From SM1-73 sp964588305 (GTDB lineage Bacteria > Zixibacteria > MSB-5A5 > SM1-73): a DNA stretch of 64,000 nucleotides. The stretch lies in NCBI GenBank assembly GCA_964588305.1, contig CAZPOP010000006.1, positions 62,001 through 126,000 of the forward strand. The letters run 5' to 3'. Positions 41,159 through 49,157 of the stretch are shown here, one piece after another (positions within the stretch are counted from its first letter, which is position 1; each line of letters starts with the position of its first letter). The notes beneath the pieces are model-generated. The model had not been told where the DNA came from, made no database searches, and saw only the letters and a program-made list of their open reading frames with translations. The translations under genes and the position numbers were made by a program.

Positions 41159-41169
41159 AGGAACTTAAA

Positions 41170-41796
41170 ATGAAAAGACAACTCTTAAAATCAAATTGGA
41201 TAATTTACATAATCTTCATCCTGGCAATCGGCTTGGCAGTTCTTCTCTTTTATCCAAAGGATGAGGGTTGGAAAGTGAAGACCATTATAGATGGAGACAC
41301 TATAGTCTTAGGCAACGGCGAGGAGATAAGGTACATTGGCATTGATACCCCCGAGAAATCCGATCCCTATTTTGAGGAGGCGAAGGAGCTTAACACGAAA
41401 TTGGTGGAAGGCAAGAGGGTATCGTTGGAGTACGACCTGGAGACGAAAGATGGGTATTTCAGGACCTTGGCCTATGTTTGGGTGGGAAATGTCCTGGTCA
41501 ATGCCGAGTTGACTAAACAAGGTTTAGCTTGCGTTTATAGTAGCCGCCCCAATTTGAGATACGTAGACTATCTTTGCTCGGCGCAAAGACAAGCGCGAAA
41601 CGCAAAAATAGGCATATGGTCGATCCCCGTGGCCGAAAAGGAAGAGCATTACCTGGGAAATAAATACAGTCTCCGGTTTCATCGCCCTGACTGCGAATAC
41701 GCTTTGCAGATGGCGGATAAGAACAAAATTGTTTTCAAGACCAGGGACGAAGCGTTAGATTCATGCTACAGTCCTTGTCGGGCCTGTAAACCATAA
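41170..41796 (+). CDS. Membrane-anchored SNase-family nuclease with C-terminal Cys/His zinc-like domain
   Basis: 208 aa. An N-terminal helix (WIIYIIFILAIGLAVLLFY) anchors or exports it. The staphylococcal-nuclease domain follows with Asp41/Asp43 in IDGDTI, Arg54, Asp59 and Glu62 in IRYIGIDTPEK, and Arg98 in FRTLAYV, matching the catalytic D21/R35/D40/E43/R87 set. The last 50 residues (RFHRPDCEYALQ then CYSPCRACKP) are an Ada-like metal-binding tail often found after SNase or MBL domains. Extracytoplasmic Ca-dependent cleavage of DNA or RNA is likely. Composite repeat arrays lie on both sides. Start ATG with AAGGAA upstream. Confidence 0.88.
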   Translation: MKRQLLKSNWIIYIIFILAIGLAVLLFYPKDEGWKVKTIIDGDTIVLGNGEEIRYIGIDTPEKSDPYFEEAKELNTKLVEGKRVSLEYDLETKDGYFRTLAYVWVGNVLVNAELTKQGLACVYSSRPNLRYVDYLCSAQRQARNAKIGIWSIPVAEKEEHYLGNKYSLRFHRPDCEYALQMADKNKIVFKTRDEALDSCYSPCRACKP

Positions 41797-41907
41797 AGGG
41801 GCAATCCTTGCAATTCTCCTTTTGTGAGCTCTAGCAAACTCTGTCTCTACAATCTTCATCAGAGGTGAAGCTGCATCGTCGGCTGCTGCACGCGGCGACC
41901 GCTCCTT

Positions 41908-42309
41908 GGAGTAGCGAGACTTGTCCCGCGTTCTAGAACATCCCTGCAAAATGCGGTTTCTCCACACATCTTACAACGCCTAACCAAGACGGCTGTAGCG
42001 TCGGGTCTTGTACCCGATGACTTTGGATTGTGGTAGCCGCAGGCTTCAGCCTGCGCAGAAAAGAGTGGCTTCGGAGTAGCGAGACTTGTCTCGCGCGCTG
42101 AACCGTTCCTGTAAAATGTGGTTTGTTCACACACCTTGAAATGTGCAGCCAAAAATGGCTGTGGTGTTGGGTCCTGCATCCGACGACCGTTCCTTGGAGT
42201 AGCGAGACTTGTCTCGCGCTTTGAAGTATCCGTGTACAATGCTGTTTATTGACACATCTGGCAACACCTGACCGAACTCGCCTGTAGCGTCGGGTCTTGT
42301 ACCCGACGG
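41908..42309 (+). repeat. Composite repeat array, three A-B copies
   Basis: Module A at 41908, 42073 and 42196. Module B at 41991, 42157 and 42281, 83-85 bases after each A. Module C (GTAGCCGCAGGCT-TC-AGCCTGCG) at 42033. The linkers share ATGCGGTTT and TCCACACATCTT-like segments with the first array, but lack about 38 bases found there. It fills most of the 669 bases between the SNase and NtrC-type genes, and nothing else is seen. Confidence 0.85.
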
Positions 42310-42465
42310 GAAGAGGCTCATTAAAAAAGAGACCTAAGCGAGTGACCATCTTTCATACAATCTTTCCTTTTGGATTAAAAAGTTTACAAGTCTAAAACAA
42401 TCCTTCCGATAAGTATGGTGTATCGTTCTTCCGTGTGAACACCATTTGACTGCAAGGAGGGGCTT

Positions 42466-43827
42466 ATGCCTTCAATCTTAGTCATCGATGATAAAGACAC
42501 CATGAGGCAGATGCTTTACAAGACGTTAGAATCGGAAGGCTACGAGGTGGAGACTGCCAGAGATGGGGAGGGGGGATTGGAGAAGGCAAAAGAGAGAAAA
42601 TACGATCTGGTTCTGGCTGACCTGAAGCTTCCCAAGATGGATGGACTGCAGGTGTTGTCTTCCTTGAAGGAGGTGGATCCAGAGGTGGCAGTTATAATGA
42701 TGACCGCCTATGGTACCATAGAGGCAGCAGTAGAGGCCATGAAACAGGGAGCATTTGATTTTCTCACCAAGCCTTTTGATACGGACCATCTGAGTTTTCT
42801 GGTCAAAAGAGCCTTGGAAAACAGAAGACTTCTGGCGGAGAACATCCTGTTAAGGGAAGAGTTGTCGCATAATCTAGCGTATGCCCAGATCATTGGGAAA
42901 TGTGAAAAGATGAAAGACGTATCCGGCCTCATCCAAAAAGTAGCTCCTTCCGATACTACGGCATTGCTTTTAGGAGAGTCGGGCACCGGAAAAGAGCTTT
43001 TTGCACGTGCCATCCACAGTCTAAGCGCCAGAAAGAAAGCTCCCTATGTGGCTATAAACTGTGCAGCCATTCCGCGAGAGCTTTTGGAGAACGAGCTCTT
43101 CGGATCGGAAAAAGGAGCATATACTGGTGCAGTTGCTCGCAAAATGGGGAAATTCGAGATTGCCGAAGAAGGAACCATCTTTCTGGACGAAGTTGGGGAT
43201 TTGGATATCGCCCTTCAGGCCAAGCTCTTAAGGGTACTGCAGGATCGAACCTTTGAGAGATTGGGAGGGACAAAAACCATTTCCGTAAATGTGAGGTTGA
43301 TCGCAGCTTCTAATACGGATTTGAAAAAGGCTATTGAGAAAAAACAATTCAGGGAAGATCTTTATTACAGATTGTCCGTCTTTCCCATAACCATTCCACC
43401 TTTGAGGGAAAGACGAGAGGACATTCCGGACTTAGCTGAGTTTTTCGTGAGGAAATATTGTGCGGACATGAAAAAGCGCAAAAAGACCGTCTCCAAAGAG
43501 GCGTTGGTTCTGCTGGATAAGTATCATTGGCCGGGAAACGTAAGGGAGTTGGAGAACACCATCGAGAGAGCGATCATACTTTGTGAAGGTAAGAGGATAC
43601 TTCCGGAGCATTTGGCCATAAGAATTCCAACTGCCAACGAGATTAGATTAAGAGAGGGAGCAGGACTAAAAGAGGTGGGGCAGTATGCGCAGGCGGAGGC
43701 GGAAAGAGCTCTGATAGTCCGTATCTTAAATCAGGTTCGCGGAAATAAAAGAAAAGCTTCTCAGGCTTTGAAGATAGATTATACCACCTTGTTCGAGAAA
43801 ATTAAGAGATATGCCATCGATGCTTAA
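42466..43827 (+). CDS. NtrC-family sigma-54-dependent response regulator
   Basis: 453 aa in three domains. Receiver: residues 1-120, phospho-acceptor Asp52, with Asp8/Asp9 and Lys102 (TKPF). AAA+: Walker A GESGTGKE at 170-177, sigma-54-contact loop GAYTGA at 217-222 (Phe of GAFTGA replaced by Tyr, a tolerated variant), and Walker B TIFLDEVGDL. C-terminal Fis-type HTH: GNKRKASQALKIDYTTLFEK. Phosphorylated by an unseen histidine kinase, it would activate RNA polymerase holding sigma-54. No kinase is adjacent. It lies near a type IV pilus cluster, where such regulators (PilR) often act, but a link is only possible. AAGGAGG is directly before the ATG. Confidence 0.93.
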   Translation: MPSILVIDDKDTMRQMLYKTLESEGYEVETARDGEGGLEKAKERKYDLVLADLKLPKMDGLQVLSSLKEVDPEVAVIMMTAYGTIEAAVEAMKQGAFDFLTKPFDTDHLSFLVKRALENRRLLAENILLREELSHNLAYAQIIGKCEKMKDVSGLIQKVAPSDTTALLLGESGTGKELFARAIHSLSARKKAPYVAINCAAIPRELLENELFGSEKGAYTGAVARKMGKFEIAEEGTIFLDEVGDLDIALQAKLLRVLQDRTFERLGGTKTISVNVRLIAASNTDLKKAIEKKQFREDLYYRLSVFPITIPPLRERREDIPDLAEFFVRKYCADMKKRKKTVSKEALVLLDKYHWPGNVRELENTIERAIILCEGKRILPEHLAIRIPTANEIRLREGAGLKEVGQYAQAEAERALIVRILNQVRGNKRKASQALKIDYTTLFEKIKRYAIDA

Positions 43828-43854
43828 TTTTCCTCCTATTCTGTGAGGTGTAGT

Positions 43855-44136
43855 GGTCGAGCTTGCTCGACCTTCTCCCTTTTCGACAGTATCATCGTCC
43901 TGCCGACCCAGACTCACGCCTTCTTTAACCTCGTCCCCCCAAATAGAGGCCGGGTCAATTCTCCAAAGCCGGCACATTCCTTCGTGTGTTACGCAATCCT
44001 TTTGATCAGCTTCCCCCGCCAAAGCAAGCAAAATGACTACGCACGCATATAAAGGAGGGGCAATCCGTTACTCTTGGAAGCACCTTTGACCATTAGCAGA
44101 AAAGCCTGTAAATCATGCATACCCGCCGAAGGCGGG
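43855..44136. repeat. Two palindromes in the 546-base space after the NtrC gene
   Basis: GGTCGAGC-TT-GCTCGACC preceded by GTAGT (43855-43872) and CCCGCC-GAA-GGCGGG (44122-44136). The first has the TT hinge of the mini-hairpin family. The remainder of the region shows only the small possible gene at 44147. Confidence 0.6.
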
Positions 44137-44146
44137 GTGCTTGACA

Positions 44147-44320
44147 GTGAAAACTGATACTTTCAATCAGGGATACTCCGAACAACAGCAGCTCACCTAT
44201 CAGCGGGTCAGAGTCCTTTCCAGGATGGGATTCCAGAAGGCAAGAGTCAGGAACAACTCAACCATCCTGTGGGATCAAGAGAAGATCGAGCGAATGGTAG
44301 AATTGTTTTTGTCGCCATAA
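44147..44320 (+). CDS. Possible 57-aa protein, unrecognised
   Basis: GTG-initiated frame (VKTDTFNQGYSEQQQL, then TYQRVRVLSRMGFQKARV) with a sensible amphipathic C-terminus (QEKIERMVELFLSP). Charged composition and helical pattern look protein-like, but no Shine-Dalgarno is visible and the family is unknown. It could be the remnant of a larger gene. Confidence 0.25.
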   Translation: MKTDTFNQGYSEQQQLTYQRVRVLSRMGFQKARVRNNSTILWDQEKIERMVELFLSP

Positions 44321-44373
44321 ACACACGAAAAGCACGAGAGACACGAAACACGACAGACGCCGGTTCTCACCCC

Positions 44374-46074
44374 TTAATGCGTGCAGGGCTCTGAACCTCC
44401 TAGAAAAAGGTAGTTTATCAGGTAAACCACGTCCCCAACGCCGACCAGATCGTCACAGTCGACATCGCCCAGCCAAAGGGGATCGGGCGCAGATCCGCCG
44501 GAGAAGAGATAATCGATCAGATAAAGTACGTCCCCCACGTCAATTTCCCCGTCACTGTTTGCATCCCCGGTAGAATAAAAGCTGTATTCTACGGCAGCGA
44601 GAATATCAGGTATGCCCCAGCCGTAAGTGTTATCCGGCGAGCCAGCCCGGCTGGCGGTCATCATCATGGCTTCCCTTACCTGCATGGGTGTCCAGTTAGG
44701 ATGTGCAGAAAGAATCAGCGCGGCACATCCGCCGATAAGGGGAGTCGAAAGTGAGGTTCCGCTTGCAGTAGTGTAGTCGGTAGTATCGTATGGATCGGCA
44801 CAAGTGGTGGAGACTCCTCTCGCGCACACTTCAGGTTTTGTCCTTCCGTCGTAGGTCGGTCCTTTGGAGCTGAAGGAAGCTATACTCCCACTAGAGCTCA
44901 CGGCTCCACAGGCGATTATGCTGTCGGCATCCGCGGCCGGCAATAAGGTGCCGGAGCCGGGACCCGAATTCCCCATGGCATTGCAGACCACGATTCCCCT
45001 TTCCGCGGCCATATCTGCCGCAATGGTGATGACTGCGGTGTTACCGTCCAGATCGGAATACGTATACCAATCGATATAACATAAGGAGCTGGAGATCACG
45101 TCCGCACCTATGCTGTCCGCCCACTCCATTCCTGCCATCCAGTTGTCTTCCTCTATAGGCTCTTCCATGGAAACGTCCTCGGTCTTCGCCAGGATGAACG
45201 ATGCCTCATATGCAGGTCCGTAAAGGTACCCATCCGCTGCTCCGCCTAAAGCAGACCAGGTGTAGGTACCGTGATTATGCTGCGTAGACGGATCTCCTGC
45301 CTCATTCTGTGTGTTGCCGTCGCTGTTTACAAAATCCCACTCCGCCAGCACCCTTCCTTCTGCGTAAGCCAATTGAAATGCTCGGTGATCCTTCCTATAG
45401 CCTGTGTCCATCATACAAACCAAAACCCCCTGGCCACTATGGCCCAAATCGTGCACCGAGGGAACGTTTAGTTGTTGAAGCTGAGCATAGGAAGCTCCAT
45501 AATTCAGACCTAATTTAGACTGACCCTCTAAAGGCTCTTCAGGTGGCACCTGAGGTGGCATCGGTTTTCTCATGCCTGCCCAAACTGATTTTATTGATCT
45601 CACAAAATCCAACTGGGAAATCTCCTCTAATCGGGAGATTGGAATCTCAAAACTTGCAGCGTTCAGCCACTTGCTTTGGTGCCTCAGTTCAGCTTGGTAT
45701 TTCAATATTTCATCCACATAGCTGCGGTCGACTGGCAGGTCTCGGAAATCCACCAGGCTGGGCCTCATAGTCTTGGCCCTTCGCTGAGCTGCCTTCTGCG
45801 TCAACGCGTTTTTCGCTCGATTCAAAGCAGACCGATATTCCTCGGAGTCAAAGATTCCCTTGTCTGTGAAAAAGACCCACACCTTAACTCTCTCCTCAGG
45901 TTCCTTTTCAGATAGGAACTGCTTAAATCTCTCGGACATTACCGGACTCTGCTTGGGAAGAACCAAACTCGCCTCGTCCGAGGACTGGCTTCTCGCCTCA
46001 GACGTAACTCCGAGAGCCATTCCCAGAAGACAGACGGTAATCAGAATTCCTTTGGCGTTCAACATTCGCAACAT
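44374..46074 (-). CDS. Secreted subtilisin-like (S8) serine protease with dockerin-like repeats
   Basis: 566 aa. Signal peptide about residues 8-27. A propeptide-like region (to about 190) contains VWVFFTDKG. The S8 catalytic triad is Asp223 (VCMMDTG), His268 (NHGTYT) and Ser441 (GTSLSTP), with oxyanion Asn369 in GNSGPG, so it appears active. Residues about 495-560 are two dockerin-type calcium loops: GDANSDGEIDVGDVLYLIDY then GDVDCDDLVGVGDVVYLINY. In this kind of organism dockerins are not a sign of a cellulosome, and they are a common surface tail. The promoter at 46209-46236 gives a leader of about 130 bases. Extracellular protein degradation is the likely role. Confidence 0.92.
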   Translation of the reverse strand: MLRMLNAKGILITVCLLGMALGVTSEARSQSSDEASLVLPKQSPVMSERFKQFLSEKEPEERVKVWVFFTDKGIFDSEEYRSALNRAKNALTQKAAQRRAKTMRPSLVDFRDLPVDRSYVDEILKYQAELRHQSKWLNAASFEIPISRLEEISQLDFVRSIKSVWAGMRKPMPPQVPPEEPLEGQSKLGLNYGASYAQLQQLNVPSVHDLGHSGQGVLVCMMDTGYRKDHRAFQLAYAEGRVLAEWDFVNSDGNTQNEAGDPSTQHNHGTYTWSALGGAADGYLYGPAYEASFILAKTEDVSMEEPIEEDNWMAGMEWADSIGADVISSSLCYIDWYTYSDLDGNTAVITIAADMAAERGIVVCNAMGNSGPGSGTLLPAADADSIIACGAVSSSGSIASFSSKGPTYDGRTKPEVCARGVSTTCADPYDTTDYTTASGTSLSTPLIGGCAALILSAHPNWTPMQVREAMMMTASRAGSPDNTYGWGIPDILAAVEYSFYSTGDANSDGEIDVGDVLYLIDYLFSGGSAPDPLWLGDVDCDDLVGVGDVVYLINYLFLGGSEPCTH

Positions 46075-46208
46075 AACCTTATTCCTCCTTACCAGAAGAT
46101 TCCTTCAGAGCATTATCTTTTTGCATATACGTAAAACAGCCAACAAAACTCAACCGTGACTAAGACAGCAGTCTGAAGAGACTAACCTCTCTTACCGCTC
46201 TTTTATGT

Positions 46209-46236
46209 AATTTAACACAAAAGCAGGATATGTCAA
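46209..46236 (-). promoter_or_regulatory. Promoter of the subtilisin gene
   Basis: On the - strand TTGACA (46236-46231), 16-base spacer, TAAATT (46214-46209). The rest of the 669-base divergent region (46075-46743) holds no gene, repeat or clear pilM promoter that I can see. Confidence 0.55.
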
Positions 46237-46743
46237 CCCCTTGAATTTACAGTGATCAGCCTTTTAGCAGTCCTCGTCGCCTCGAGGGAGGATCAACCGG
46301 AACGCATTTGGATTCTGGTGGTATCCACCTGTCGGCAGAAAATGGTGAGAACAATCACAAACACGAAAAGTCTGAAATGCTCTATCCGTTGCTCCTTTTA
46401 GGAAAGATCAAATTACCGGATTTGTCGGACAGTTATTCTGTTTCATTATTAGTATTCCGGTTCTTGTCAAAAAAGGCAATATCTTTTTCGCAAATTCGGG
46501 GCTCAAAATAGATTAAGTTCCTCTTGTTCCTTGCCGATTGTAGAGATAAGGAATTTGAAAGAAGGCGACAGAACCTGGCTGGGTGGAAAAGCAAATGTTG
46601 TTTCTTCTAAACTTTTCAGCAAGGGTTAAGTTTTCGCAAATTTTGGCCGATCAGAACACTAGTGCAATTTCCGAGAAATTCTGACAAATGAAAACGTTGA
46701 TATTCTAATGGAAAGTTGACACCCAACACTGAAAGGGACTTTT

Positions 46744-47796
46744 ATGGCTTTCGGAAGAAAGGCAAGGACAGTGGCGGGGTTGGACATCGGGGCTTCCTCC
46801 GTCAAGCTCGTGAAACTTGAGGAAAGGTCGGGAGGATGGGCACTAACCGCCCTGGGCATGAGGGAGATTCCCATGGAAACCGTGGTGGATGAAGAGATCA
46901 AGGACAGGGAGACGGTTATCTTTAACGTGCAAAGCCTGATTGACCAGTGCGACCCAAAGTTGAGGGACGTAGCCATCTCCATCTCCGGGCACGGGGTAAT
47001 CACAGACAAGATCACAATCGATCATAAATCTGGGGCAGAGGCAGAACAAGCCATCCTTTTTGAGGCAGAGCAGAGGAGCCCCTTCGATGTGGAAGACGTG
47101 ACCATGGATTACCACGTTATCCAGGTCAACGAGGAAACGGGTAAAATGGATGTCCTTTTGGTGGCAGCCAGGAATGAGATATTGAATTCCTATGTGGATT
47201 TGATCTCTGATGCCGGGTTGAGACCGGTGATCGTGGATATCGACGCCCTTGCCATGTTGAACGCCTACCAACTCAATTACGAAATCGACCCCAATAAGGT
47301 GACTGCTTTGATAGACATCGGATTCGACACCACCAGCATCACCTTCCTTAAAGACGGCTTATATCATTCCAACCGAGACCTCTCCAGCGGAGGTCGATTG
47401 ATTTACAATGCTATAATGAAGGAGTTCCGCATAAATCAGGAGCTCGCCACCAAAACCATCAAGGGGGAGATGGGAACGTCCATCGACCAGGACATGCTCA
47501 GAGCCACGGTCATCACCGCCTCTGAGGAACTGATCTCCGGATTGGAGGTAGCTTTCTCCTATTTCAAATCCACAGCCAAAGTACCCAAGGTGGACTGGAT
47601 GGTAATCTCGGGCGGTGGGGCTTTGGTCCCGTTTCTGCCGGAGTTCATTCAGTCAAAACTGAACGTACCTTTGGAAATTGGTAACCCATTGAGAAATGTA
47701 GAGTATGATCCCGACGTCTTTAGGGAGGGCCAGCCTGATAAGATCGCTCCGCTCTTAGCCGTATCAGTGGGCTTGGCTTCAAGAAAGGTAAAATAA
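46744..47796 (+). CDS. pilM: Type IV pilus assembly actin-like protein PilM
   Basis: 350 aa, actin-like ATPase fold at the cytoplasmic face that binds the N-terminus of PilN and links the inner-membrane pilus subcomplex to the motor. Features: AGLDIGASSVKLVKLEE (phosphate-1), ISISGHGVITDKIT, ALIDIGFDTTSITFLKDGL (phosphate-2) and VISGGGALVPFLPEFIQSKL near the end. Full family length. First gene of pilM-N-O-P-Q, all + strand within 5.3 kb, with PilN starting 2 bases after its stop. AAGGGAC precedes the ATG. Confidence 0.95.
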   Translation: MAFGRKARTVAGLDIGASSVKLVKLEERSGGWALTALGMREIPMETVVDEEIKDRETVIFNVQSLIDQCDPKLRDVAISISGHGVITDKITIDHKSGAEAEQAILFEAEQRSPFDVEDVTMDYHVIQVNEETGKMDVLLVAARNEILNSYVDLISDAGLRPVIVDIDALAMLNAYQLNYEIDPNKVTALIDIGFDTTSITFLKDGLYHSNRDLSSGGRLIYNAIMKEFRINQELATKTIKGEMGTSIDQDMLRATVITASEELISGLEVAFSYFKSTAKVPKVDWMVISGGGALVPFLPEFIQSKLNVPLEIGNPLRNVEYDPDVFREGQPDKIAPLLAVSVGLASRKVK

Positions 47797-47798
47797 CC

Positions 47799-48473
47799 AT
47801 GATTGAGATTAATCTACTTCCCAAAGAGCTGAGAAGAAAGGGCAAGGTAATTGCCTTTGACAAGAATCTGATCTACGTGGGAACGGTTGCTGGAATCTTG
47901 GTGATACTCTTCGTGATGGTTAGCATCTTTCAGAGTTTCAAACTCAAAACATTGGATAATAAGATAGCTGAGGCTAACCGGAGAACAGAAGAGCTCAGAC
48001 AAACCATAGAATTGGTGGATGCTTTGATCGATCTGAAGGACAAAATCCTGCAGAGGATGTCGGCCATAGAAACCCTGGATAGAAATAGGGTCACTTGGGT
48101 ACACATTCTCGAAGATTTGAGTCAGAGAGTGCCCGAATATTTATGGCTCTCTGAGCTCAGGGAAGAGGAGGTTGTGGTCGCATCACCGACAGACGAAGCG
48201 GATACCTCCGTCCAGAGCGCACTAGCCACCTCTCCGGGCGAAAAGGTGAATAAGGTGAATATACAAGGCCATACATATTCAGTAAACACCTTGGCGGTGT
48301 TTCTGATCCAGCTTATGAGATCCGATTACTTTAAGAATATGGAGTTACAGTTTATCAAGAAATCAGAGGTGGAGAAGCAAAAGACCTTCTCCTTTGGGCT
48401 TTCTGGCGATTTGGTCTACCCACTTGAGCCGCAGGTCGAAAGCCCGCACGATATGGAGATAGCTCAAAAGTAG
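47799..48473 (+). CDS. pilN: Type IV pilus assembly protein PilN
   Basis: 224 aa. The N-terminal MIEINLLPKELRRK is the PilM-binding PilN motif, followed by a single membrane helix (VGTVAGILVILFVMVSIF, about 27-44), a coiled coil (IAEANRRTEELRQTIELVDA) and a periplasmic ferredoxin-like domain. An Asp/Ser/Thr-rich stretch near residue 130 is longer than in E. coli-type PilN. It pairs with PilO in the inner-membrane alignment complex of the pilus or a related secretion machine. Confidence 0.92.
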   Translation: MIEINLLPKELRRKGKVIAFDKNLIYVGTVAGILVILFVMVSIFQSFKLKTLDNKIAEANRRTEELRQTIELVDALIDLKDKILQRMSAIETLDRNRVTWVHILEDLSQRVPEYLWLSELREEEVVVASPTDEADTSVQSALATSPGEKVNKVNIQGHTYSVNTLAVFLIQLMRSDYFKNMELQFIKKSEVEKQKTFSFGLSGDLVYPLEPQVESPHDMEIAQK

Positions 48474-48529
48474 AATCAGAAAGAAGGGAAGCGACCAAAC
48501 CATAGGGAGACTTCATCCCGGAGGAACGC

Positions 48530-49120
48530 ATGGATTTGAAAGATCCCAAAGTACAAAAGATCCTGTTAGGCGGCTTGATTTTCTTTTTGATCGTTTATTT
48601 CTGGTATGCCAGAATCTACTCCAAGAACGCGAGGGCTATCGACCTGAGGCAGACCGAATACGAGACGATTCTGACCGACCTTAAGAATGTGGAGATGAAG
48701 GCCAAGAGTTTTGAGAACCTGAAAGCCGAATATGAGAAATTGCTGAAAAGATATCAAGAGGTGGAACAATTGTTGCCGGAGGAGAAACAGATTCCCTTGC
48801 TTTTGACTCAGATGCATTTCGCTGCCCAATCCAGCCAAGCCGGCATTACCCAGATCGTTCCCTCCGGTGTGCTTCCCGTCGACTTTTATAACGCCAGCTC
48901 GTTTGACGTTGAGATAAGTGGTTCTTATCACGATTTCGGGAAATTGGTGAGCAACGTGGCGAATTTTCCTTTTCTGGCTAACGTGTCCCAGGTGGTTCTG
49001 ACCGGCATACCTCAGGGGATTGAGGTTCCCGGCTCCGAGGACAACACCGTCACGGCCCTATTCAAATTGACCACCTATTGGGTTCAGGAGGGGCAAAGAC
49101 TCAAGAGAGTTGAGTTCTGA
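48530..49120 (+). CDS. pilO: Type IV pilus assembly protein PilO
   Basis: 196 aa. Membrane helix VQKILLGGLIFFLIVYFWYA (about 8-27), coiled coil (AKSFENLKAEYEKLLKRYQE) and a ferredoxin-like domain ending FKLTTYWVQEG, as in PilO. GGAGGAACGC lies before the ATG. Forms the PilNO heterodimer in the periplasm. Confidence 0.92.
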   Translation: MDLKDPKVQKILLGGLIFFLIVYFWYARIYSKNARAIDLRQTEYETILTDLKNVEMKAKSFENLKAEYEKLLKRYQEVEQLLPEEKQIPLLLTQMHFAAQSSQAGITQIVPSGVLPVDFYNASSFDVEISGSYHDFGKLVSNVANFPFLANVSQVVLTGIPQGIEVPGSEDNTVTALFKLTTYWVQEGQRLKRVEF

Positions 49121-49157
49121 AAATCGTCAATTCCATTTGACATAAAGGGAAGACCCT

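Noticed and set aside
40767..42309. Insertion sequences around the SNase gene
   Set aside because: No transposase frame, and the repeats are modular hairpins in direct orientation rather than terminal inverted repeats.
44374..46074. Cellulosome component, because of the dockerin-like repeats
   Set aside because: No cohesin, scaffoldin or glycanase is present. Dockerin-like tails are common on secreted proteins of such candidate phyla.
46540..46743. Sigma-54 promoter before pilM
   Set aside because: The best TGGC/GC pair has the wrong spacing (GG to GC two bases too long), so it is not supported.
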